The translations under genes and the position numbers were made by a program. 7,137 bases of DNA from JBEBXQ01 sp040391535 (GTDB taxonomy: Bacteria; Bacteroidota; Bacteroidia; Cytophagales; Spirosomataceae), in NCBI GenBank assembly GCA_040391535.1, contig JBEBXQ010000181.1:1-7137 (forward strand). Direction: 5' to 3'. This document shows positions 1 to 4,930 of this stretch, piece after piece (positions within the stretch are counted from its first letter, which is position 1; each line of letters begins with the position of its first letter). The notes under the pieces were generated by a model, which was not told the DNA's origin, did no database searches, and was given only the letters and a program-made list of their open reading frames with translations.

Positions 1-12
1 ACAGTATCTTTT

Positions 13-603
13 ATGAAAAAAGCCGAAGCAACACGGTTAAACATTCTGCAGAAAGCATTTGAACTGATTTACAGGAATGGTTATCAGACCACCAGCATTG
101 ACGACATTATCGCTACTACGAAGGTTACTAAAGGAGCTTTTTATTACCATTTTAAAAATAAAGATGAAATGGGGCTTGCCATTATTAATGAAATTCTGAA
201 ACCGACACTTACAACTGGATTTATAGAACCGCTGCAAAACCACCCGCATCCGTTAGATGCCATTTATAATCTGATGCATCATCTTTTGATGGAAGATGAG
301 TTCCTGAAAGTAGAATATGGTTGTCCGGTTGCCAATTTTACCCAGGAAATGACACCCTGGAATACGGACTTTAATAACGTCCTGAATGAACTGACCATGC
401 AATGGAAAGAAGTAATGACAGGTATTATTGAAGCGGGAAAGAAAAACGGATCCGTGCGTGGGGATGTCAATGCAAATCAGGTTACTTCCTTTGTCATGTC
501 AGGTTACTGGGGCATCCGGAATTTCGGCAAACTGGAAAACAGCAAAACAGCCTATATCCCTTATTTAAAGGAACTTAAAAACTATTTAAATAATCTCCGA
601 TAA
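13..603 (+). CDS. TetR/AcrR-family transcriptional regulator
   Basis: A 196-residue protein, the usual TetR-family length. The N-terminal helix-turn-helix domain is clear: helix 1 at about residues 6-21, then G23-Y24-T26-T27-S28-I29 and D31-I32, and the recognition-helix signature V38-T39-K40-G41-F43-Y44-H46-F47. This is the canonical TetR DNA-binding fold. The C-terminal half (about 60-196) is the helical ligand-binding and dimerisation region; it contains a G-C-P-V-A-N stretch near residues 103-108, resembling the GCL-x-x-N segment of several efflux- or stress-type TetR subfamilies. The ligand cannot be inferred. The gene lies 71 bp upstream of two small membrane-protein genes on the same strand, and a strong palindrome sits in that gap, so it probably represses them. 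The start is the first in-frame ATG, only 12 bases into the window, so its own promoter is mostly outside. Family assignment is very secure; target and ligand are inference. Confidence 0.95.
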   Translation: MKKAEATRLNILQKAFELIYRNGYQTTSIDDIIATTKVTKGAFYYHFKNKDEMGLAIINEILKPTLTTGFIEPLQNHPHPLDAIYNLMHHLLMEDEFLKVEYGCPVANFTQEMTPWNTDFNNVLNELTMQWKEVMTGIIEAGKKNGSVRGDVNANQVTSFVMSGYWGIRNFGKLENSKTAYIPYLKELKNYLNNLR

Positions 604-613
604 TTTTTTTCAC

Positions 614-641
614 AAAAAACATACCAGTTAGTATGTTTTTT
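614..641. promoter_or_regulatory. Perfect 11-bp inverted repeat, probable TetR operator
   Basis: The arms AAAAAACATAC (614-624) and GTATGTTTTTT (631-641) are perfectly complementary around the 6-bp spacer CAGTTA. The core ACATAC-N6-GTATGT has the size and symmetry of a TetR-dimer operator. It lies just upstream of a -7-like element (644-651) for the next gene, where a bound repressor would block RNA polymerase. A further half-site, CATAC, occurs at 655-659. The alternative is a rho-independent terminator for the tetR gene, since the stem is followed by T residues; the A/T-symmetric arms would also work in both directions. The two roles are not exclusive. Confidence 0.6.
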
Positions 642-643
642 AT

Positions 644-651
644 TTAATTTG
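644..651 (+). promoter_or_regulatory. -7-like element of the membrane-protein pair
   Basis: TTAATTTG matches the Bacteroidota -7 consensus TAnnTTTG at all but the second position. Initiation would fall about 17 bases before the ATG at 675. No convincing -33 TTTG is seen at the proper distance; that zone is filled by the palindrome. Weak on its own, but the position suits repressor control. Confidence 0.35.
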
Positions 652-674
652 CCCCATACTTAAAAACAATAAAA

Positions 675-1139
675 ATGTATCCTCATTTACTTGCAGCACA
701 TTCAATCGTACGTTGGCTGGTATTGTGTTTTGTGCTTATCTCAATTTACAGGGCATTTACCGGCTATACCAAAAACAAGCCTTTTACCGGGGCCGATAAT
801 GGATTCCGTCACTGGACGGCCACTATTGCCCATGTCCAGTTAATGATCGGAATGGTATTATATACACAAAGTCCGGTTGTGAAAGCCTTCCTCGGTAATA
901 CAAAAACAGGTTTACAAAATACAGATTTAACATTTTACGGCCTTATACACATCGTCCTGATGCTCATTGCCATTATTGTTTTAACAATCGGCTCAGCCTT
1001 AGCGAAGCGAAAACCAGCAGACAAGGAAAAATTCAGAACAATGCTGATTTGGTTTTCCATTGCGCTGATTCTGATTTTCATGGCTATTCCGTGGCCGTTT
1101 TCACCCTTATCAAACCGACCTTATTTCAGAACATTCTAA
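675..1139 (+). CDS. Four-helix integral membrane protein, cytochrome-b-like
   Basis: A 154-residue protein with four hydrophobic segments at about residues 11-28, 47-64, 86-109 and 123-141, separated by polar loops rich in Lys/Asp. It resembles the small Bacteroidota membrane proteins often labelled 'cytochrome B': an N-terminal H-S-x-x-R-W-L-V-L motif (H9-W14), a K-P-F-T-x-x-D-N loop (35-42) and a terminal I-P-W-P-F (138-142). Histidines H9, H46, H53 and H92 lie in or beside helices 1-3, an arrangement compatible with haem-b binding but not proof of it. No signal peptide beyond the first helix is apparent. The stop codon directly abuts the ATG of the next gene, so the two are almost certainly cotranscribed and possibly translationally coupled. 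The function is unknown; a redox or membrane-stress role under TetR control is a guess. Confidence 0.88.
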   Translation: MYPHLLAAHSIVRWLVLCFVLISIYRAFTGYTKNKPFTGADNGFRHWTATIAHVQLMIGMVLYTQSPVVKAFLGNTKTGLQNTDLTFYGLIHIVLMLIAIIVLTIGSALAKRKPADKEKFRTMLIWFSIALILIFMAIPWPFSPLSNRPYFRTF

Positions 1140-1460
1140 ATGATGAAAAAATATTTCACAACTGCTGTCGGACAACTCAGATTGTCCGCCTTTCTGGAAG
1201 GGATTTCATTGCTTGTACTGGTATTTATCGCAGTCCCGCTAAAATACAGTTTGGGTAACCCTTCATTGGTAAAAACGATCGGTCCTGTTCATGGTGCCCT
1301 GTTTCTGCTCTTTGTTATCAATGCCTTGAAAGTTGGTATTGAACAACGATGGAAATTCAGTGAAACAACCTGGAAAGTTTTGCTGGCCTGCCTGATTCCG
1401 TTTGGCACCTTTTATATTGATTACAAGATTCTCAGGAATCTGGATCACGATGTAAAATGA
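1140..1460 (+). CDS. DUF3817 family membrane protein
   Basis: A 106-residue protein with three hydrophobic helices at about residues 16-34, 44-64 and 78-95. The family pattern is clear: R14-L15 followed by L19-E20-G21-I22-S23, then P33-L34-K35-Y36, V50-H51-G52 in helix 2, and I86-P87-F88-G89-T90-F91 at the end of helix 3. These match DUF3817 (YdzA-like) integral membrane proteins, which have no established biochemical function. The gene begins immediately after the TAA of the preceding gene; two consecutive ATG codons (1140 and 1143) are possible starts and no Shine-Dalgarno sequence is evident, so translation may depend on coupling. Its place in a two-gene unit behind a TetR regulator suggests that both products work together in the inner membrane. 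The family call is confident, the role unknown. Confidence 0.9.
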   Translation: MMKKYFTTAVGQLRLSAFLEGISLLVLVFIAVPLKYSLGNPSLVKTIGPVHGALFLLFVINALKVGIEQRWKFSETTWKVLLACLIPFGTFYIDYKILRNLDHDVK

Positions 1461-1491
1461 AAGGAATTCTTAAGCAGATTTTTGTTTACAT

Positions 1492-1499
1492 TACCTTTG
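1492..1499 (+). promoter_or_regulatory. Bacteroidota -7 element upstream of truC
   Basis: TACCTTTG fits the TAnnTTTG consensus exactly and lies 31 bases before the truC ATG, giving a predicted leader of about 25 nt. A TTTG at 1481-1484 is too close to act as the -33 element, and no better one is visible near 1467-1473. This supports separate transcription of truC, although no clear terminator separates it from the DUF3817 gene. Confidence 0.5.
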
Positions 1500-1530
1500 T
1501 CAATAAAAGTTACTGATTAAGAATTACGAT

Positions 1531-2214
1531 ATGCTTGAAATCGTGTACCGGGATGAAGCGTTAATCGCGGTCAATAAACCACATGGATTACTCGTTCATA
1601 AAACCACACTGGCCGCAGATGCTGACATATTTGCTTTACAAATTTTAAGGGATCAGATCAATATGCCTGTATTTCCGGTTCATCGGCTCGACCGCAAAAC
1701 GGGAGGTATTCTGCTTTTTGCACTTGATAAGGATACAGACCGGACTATGCAGCAGCAATTTTCTTCCCGGTTGGTACATAAAAAATACCTTGCCGTAGTG
1801 AGGGGTTTTACTGCTGAAGATACAGCTATCGATTATCCTTTGAAAAATGAGAAACGCGGCCTGCAGGAAGCACTTACCTTTTTCCGTACACTGGACCACG
1901 CTGAAATGGACATGCCATCCGGAAAACATACCACTTCAAGGTATTCGCTGGTCGAAGTAACACCCGAAACTGGAAGAATGCATCAGATCAGGAAACACTT
2001 TGCCCATATCCTGCACCCGATCATCGGCGACCGGCCTCACGGCTGTAACAAGCAGAATAAACTATGGCTGGAGCGCTTCGGGATGAACACCATGATGCTG
2101 CATGCTTCAGAACTTCGCTTTAATCATCCGGTATCAGGAAAACCTGTTCATATAAAAGCGGATATTCAGGAAGAATTCAGGCGGGTGAAAAGTATCCTTG
2201 GATTCAAAAAATAA
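1531..2214 (+). CDS. truC: tRNA pseudouridine(65) synthase, TruC-like
   Basis: An RluA-family pseudouridine synthase of 227 residues with no S4 domain. The catalytic motif H51-R52-L53-D54-R55-K56-T57-G58-G59 carries the nucleophilic aspartate D54, which attacks the target uridine. The N-terminal strand with V14-N15-K16-P17-G19-L20-V22-H23 and the later T147-G148-R149-H151-Q152-I153-R154-K155-H156 and P163-I164-I165-G166-D167 blocks are family hallmarks. Similarity to E. coli TruC runs the whole length, including the opening L-E-I-x-Y, the D-x-P-L segment (101-104), T-T-S-R-Y (134-138) and M-L-H-A-S (189-193). TruC converts U65 of some tRNAs to pseudouridine in the cytoplasm. It is somewhat shorter than the E. 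coli protein (about 260 aa), mostly at the C-terminus. The ATG follows a perfect -7 element. A related RluA-type rRNA/tRNA specificity cannot be excluded from sequence alone. The gene converges with hppA. Confidence 0.88.
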   Translation: MLEIVYRDEALIAVNKPHGLLVHKTTLAADADIFALQILRDQINMPVFPVHRLDRKTGGILLFALDKDTDRTMQQQFSSRLVHKKYLAVVRGFTAEDTAIDYPLKNEKRGLQEALTFFRTLDHAEMDMPSGKHTTSRYSLVEVTPETGRMHQIRKHFAHILHPIIGDRPHGCNKQNKLWLERFGMNTMMLHASELRFNHPVSGKPVHIKADIQEEFRRVKSILGFKK

Positions 2215-2244
2215 GCCGGATACCTGCAAAAGCAACTATCCGGC
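2205..2244 (-). terminator. Rho-independent terminator of hppA
   Basis: GCCGGATA (2215-2222) and TATCCGGC (2237-2244) form a perfect 8-bp GC-rich stem; the interior can pair further as TGC/GCA around an AAAA loop. Read on the minus strand it is followed by TTATTTTTT, encoded by the complement of the last truC codons and stop. On the plus strand no T-run follows, so it serves hppA rather than truC. The hairpin starts one base after the truC stop codon. Confidence 0.8.
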
Positions 2245-2264
2245 CGGAATGGATGTATGTTATA

Positions 2265-4499
2265 TTATTTCGTTGAAGATCCTGCAATCAGTTTATGCAG
2301 ACTTTCAGGCTGACAATCTTTCATCTCCTTATTATTGTCCGCGCTGACCATTTCTATAGTTGCCTTAGGTTGTACGGCAGCCTGATGCGACTTAATAGAA
2401 ATGTGCGGTGCTATTACCAGCGAAACGATAGACATCAGCTTGATCAGAATGTTCATAGAAGGCCCGGAAGTATCTTTAAAAGGATCCCCGACGGTATCAC
2501 CGGTAACGGCTGCTTTATGAGGTTCCGATTTTTTGTAGAACGTCTCTCCGTTGATAACCGCACCCTTTTCAAAGGATTTTTTGGCATTATCCCAGGCACC
2601 TCCGGCATTATTCTGGAATATTCCCATCAGGACACCGGATACGGTAACACCAGCCAAAGTTCCTCCCAATACTTCCGGTCCAAAAAGAAAACCGACGATT
2701 ACCGGAACAACCAGGGCAATCAATCCGGGAGCTATCATTTCACGGATAGAAGCCTGTGTTGAAATATCCACGCATTTGTCATACTCTGGCTTTGCGGTTC
2801 CTTCCATAATCCCGGGAATTTCACGGAACTGCCTTCTTACCTCTTCCACCATTTTCATGGCGGCACGCCCCACCGCCGCAATGGCCAGGGAAGAGAAAAT
2901 GAACGGGATCATACCACCAACGAATAATCCGGCAAGTACGTTGGCCTTATAAATATCAATGGAATCAATACCTGCTACTCCGCAGAAAGCTGAAAACAGC
3001 GCCAGCGAAGTCAATGCGGCTGAAGCAATCGCAAACCCTTTTCCGGTAGCAGCTGTTGTATTTCCGACGGCATCCAGAATGTCGGTGCGGCCGCGTACTT
3101 CCTCCGGCAGATGCGACATTTCCGCGATCCCTCCGGCGTTATCGGCAATCGGCCCGAAGGCATCAATAGCCAGCTGCATAGCCGTTGTGGCCATCATACC
3201 GGCAGCAGCAATGGCTACTCCGTACAGACCCGCAAGCTCATAACTGATAAAAATCCCCGCCGCTAAGGTAATGATCGGAATAACCGTTGATTCCATGCCT
3301 ACCGACAAGCCTCCGATAATATTGGTTGCATGCCCTGTAGATGACTGATTCACAATAGACTGAACCGGGCGTTTACCCATGGCTGTATAATATTCTGTAA
3401 CATACGACATAATCGCACCCACAATAGAGCCCAACAAAATAGCCCAGTAAACATCCAGTGATGTAAAATCAACCCCGCGAATGGTAAGTGTGCCTTCGGG
3501 CAGCATCCATTGGGTTAACGGGTAACAGACGATCAGAATAATAATAATGGATGCCCAGTTGCCCATATTCAGGGCAGCCTGTACATTCCCGTTTTCATTT
3601 TTAATCTTCACAAAGGACATGCCTATTATGGAAGCAACCAACCCTAAACCGGCAATGACCATAGGTAACAAAATAGGTGCAATACCGCCGAAATTATCTG
3701 TTCCGGATGTAATAATCTCACGACCCAGCACCATGGTGGCCAGGATCGTGGCCACGTAAGACCCGAACAGGTCAGCGCCCATTCCGGCCACATCGCCCAC
3801 ATTGTCCCCTACGTTATCAGCAATCGTGGCCGGATTCCGGGGATCGTCTTCAGGAATTCCTGCCTCCACTTTACCTACCAGATCCGCACCTACATCGGCA
3901 GCTTTGGTATAAATCCCTCCGCCAACACGTGCAAACAACGCAATGGACTCAGCTCCCAGGGAGAAACCGGCCAGTACTTCCAGTACTTTTTCCATCGGCA
4001 AGCCATTTACATCTGCGCTTTCCCCGACAAACAGATAATACAAAATAATAAAAAGGCCACCTAAGCCCAATACGGCAAGTGCTGCTACGCCTATTCCCAT
4101 TACCGACCCTCCCGTGAAAGAAACCTGTAAGGCTTTGGCAAGACTGGTCCTGGCTGCCTGTGTGGTTCTTACATTGGATTTTGTCGCTATATTCATTCCT
4201 AAATAGCCGGCAAAGGCCGAAACAAACGCACCTATGATAAAAGCTATACCAATCAGCCAGCTTGAATTTTCAACTAACGTCCCGGAAAAACCCAGCAAAA
4301 CACTGACCACTAACCCGAAGACAATCAATACCCGCCATTCGGCTCTCAGGAACGCCAGGGCTCCTTCTGCTATGGCATTGGCAATTTCCTGCATATTGGG
4401 ATCACCGGCATCCTGGCGGGTTACCCAACCCCGTTTAAAAAACATAACCAGCAAGCCGAGTATACCCAGTGCTGGTACCAAATAAGTAATGCTACTCAT
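2265..4499 (-). CDS. hppA: K+-dependent H+-translocating membrane pyrophosphatase
   Basis: A complete 744-residue membrane pyrophosphatase, which hydrolyses PPi in the cytoplasm and pumps cations across the inner membrane through about 16 helices. Active-site blocks are intact: D202-V203-G204-A205-D206-L207-V208-G209-K210-E212, D218-D219-P220-R221-N222-P223, D228-N229-V230-G231-D232-N233-V234-G235-D236, D446 and D453-N454, and near the C-terminus W636-D637-N638-K640-K641 and K662 to D676. G479-N-T-T-A483-A-T-G486-K has Ala and Gly where K+-independent enzymes have Lys and Thr, predicting K+ dependence. The ion-gate glutamate is absent from the Na+-pump position (DLF-G246-SY instead of DLFESY), but a Glu is present one helix earlier (A183-E184-S185), the arrangement described for Flavobacterium-type H+-PPases. 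A hydrophilic tail of about 40 residues (703-744) follows the last helix. Translation starts at ATG 4499 behind an AT-rich leader. Family call is certain; ion specificity is inferred from these residues. Confidence 0.97.
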   Translation of the reverse strand: MSSITYLVPALGILGLLVMFFKRGWVTRQDAGDPNMQEIANAIAEGALAFLRAEWRVLIVFGLVVSVLLGFSGTLVENSSWLIGIAFIIGAFVSAFAGYLGMNIATKSNVRTTQAARTSLAKALQVSFTGGSVMGIGVAALAVLGLGGLFIILYYLFVGESADVNGLPMEKVLEVLAGFSLGAESIALFARVGGGIYTKAADVGADLVGKVEAGIPEDDPRNPATIADNVGDNVGDVAGMGADLFGSYVATILATMVLGREIITSGTDNFGGIAPILLPMVIAGLGLVASIIGMSFVKIKNENGNVQAALNMGNWASIIIILIVCYPLTQWMLPEGTLTIRGVDFTSLDVYWAILLGSIVGAIMSYVTEYYTAMGKRPVQSIVNQSSTGHATNIIGGLSVGMESTVIPIITLAAGIFISYELAGLYGVAIAAAGMMATTAMQLAIDAFGPIADNAGGIAEMSHLPEEVRGRTDILDAVGNTTAATGKGFAIASAALTSLALFSAFCGVAGIDSIDIYKANVLAGLFVGGMIPFIFSSLAIAAVGRAAMKMVEEVRRQFREIPGIMEGTAKPEYDKCVDISTQASIREMIAPGLIALVVPVIVGFLFGPEVLGGTLAGVTVSGVLMGIFQNNAGGAWDNAKKSFEKGAVINGETFYKKSEPHKAAVTGDTVGDPFKDTSGPSMNILIKLMSIVSLVIAPHISIKSHQAAVQPKATIEMVSADNNKEMKDCQPESLHKLIAGSSTK

Positions 4500-4541
4500 G
4501 CGTATTGAATTAATTAATGAAAATTAGGAATGTAAACTGAA

Positions 4542-4566
4542 CAAATATAGGCTTTGGAGCAGCAAA
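4542..4566 (-). promoter_or_regulatory. hppA promoter
   Basis: On the minus strand TATATTTG (4549-4542) fits the Bacteroidota -7 consensus TAnnTTTG perfectly and lies 42 bases before the hppA ATG. A T-rich stretch ending in TTTG (4566-4563) is present upstream, but the 13-bp spacing is shorter than the usual 19 or so, so the -33 assignment is uncertain. The predicted leader is about 35 nt and AT-rich, as is common for Bacteroidota genes without a Shine-Dalgarno sequence. Confidence 0.5.
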
Positions 4567-4690
4567 AAAAAATAAATTTTACTTTAATACGAAATAAAAT
4601 AATTTTTTCAATAAATCATCATTATGTATTGTATCCAGCTGTCTTTTATTCAGCTGATTATAAATTTTTGCCGGAATCAAATAAAGGAAA

Positions 4691-4737
4691 GGCTGCCTGA
4701 AAAATACGGCAGGAGTGAAAATCAGCAGCCATTTTTT
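4691..4737 (+). terminator. Terminator-like hairpin with no assigned gene
   Basis: GGCTGC (4691-4696) pairs with GCAGCC (4725-4730), and after a one-base bulge TGA (4698-4700) pairs with TCA (4722-4724); ATTTTTT follows on the plus strand. A competing stem CTGCC/GGCAG (4693-4697 with 4708-4712) uses the same 5' arm. The T-run orientation would terminate plus-strand RNA, but no plus-strand gene lies upstream before hppA, which is on the other strand. It may end an unannotated RNA or antisense transcript, or be a fortuitous fold in the hppA upstream region. Confidence 0.35.
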
Positions 4738-4873
4738 ATAAAAACGCCTATCCTGCTGGTAATGAATAACATGCGTATTTTATCTTTCAGCATGATCTGT
4801 GTCTCGGTCTGAATTTAACGGCGCCGCTAATAAAATCTGATTGGATGACAGGTCCTTTCAGATCAGCACTGAT

Positions 4874-4917
4874 AAAAAAAGTATGGCAACTGAACTATTC
4901 ATCAGCTGCCATACTTT
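4874..4917 (-). terminator. Rho-independent terminator of the catalase gene
   Basis: AAAGTATGGCA (4878-4888) pairs with TGCCATACTTT (4907-4917), and after one A/C mismatch CTGA (4890-4893) pairs with TCAG (4902-4905), leaving an 8-base loop. Read on the minus strand, the stem ends in a run of seven T (complement of 4874-4880). It lies 13 bases after the catalase stop codon and separates katE transcription from hppA. Confidence 0.85.
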
Positions 4918-4930
4918 CATATACTACAAT

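Larger units (their letters stand above)
4500..4930. other. 431-bp intergenic region between hppA and katE
   Basis: Both flanking genes are on the minus strand. The gap holds the hppA promoter (around 4542-4566), a plus-oriented hairpin with a T-tract (4691-4737) and the catalase terminator (4874-4917). The segment 4560-4690 is strongly AT-rich with no motif I can name. It includes the hexamer palindrome CAGCTG twice (4636-4641, 4651-4656). A GC-rich palindrome CGGCGCCG lies at 4819-4826. No convincing coding sequence is present: short open frames on either strand have no recognisable composition or motif. No known riboswitch is recognised. Confidence 0.6.

Noticed and set aside
1049..1258. 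69-codon plus-strand frame across the junction of the two membrane-protein genes
   Set aside because: Out-of-frame shadow of two convincing genes that abut exactly; there is no sign of a frameshift or fusion.
2295..4485. Several plus-strand open frames of 70-155 codons opposite hppA
   Set aside because: They are antisense to a fully convincing membrane pyrophosphatase gene, have no recognisable domains, and their composition mirrors the opposite strand's codon pattern.
4636..4656. Two CAGCTG hexamers 15 bp apart
   Set aside because: Self-complementary hexamers can pair with each other, but there is no extension of the stem and no T-run; probably chance.
4658..4732. Minus-strand 24-codon open frame in the same gap
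   Set aside because: Too short to judge; no similarity recognised, and it lies upstream of the hppA -7 element, so it would not be in the hppA leader.
4624..4812. Plus-strand 62-codon open frame in the hppA-katE gap
   Set aside because: It runs through the terminator-like hairpin, has an irregular composition and no motif, and shows no credible start signal.
4819..4826. CGGCGCCG palindrome, GC-rich in AT-rich surroundings
   Set aside because: Only 8 bp, single copy and without a neighbouring promoter; not enough to call a binding site.
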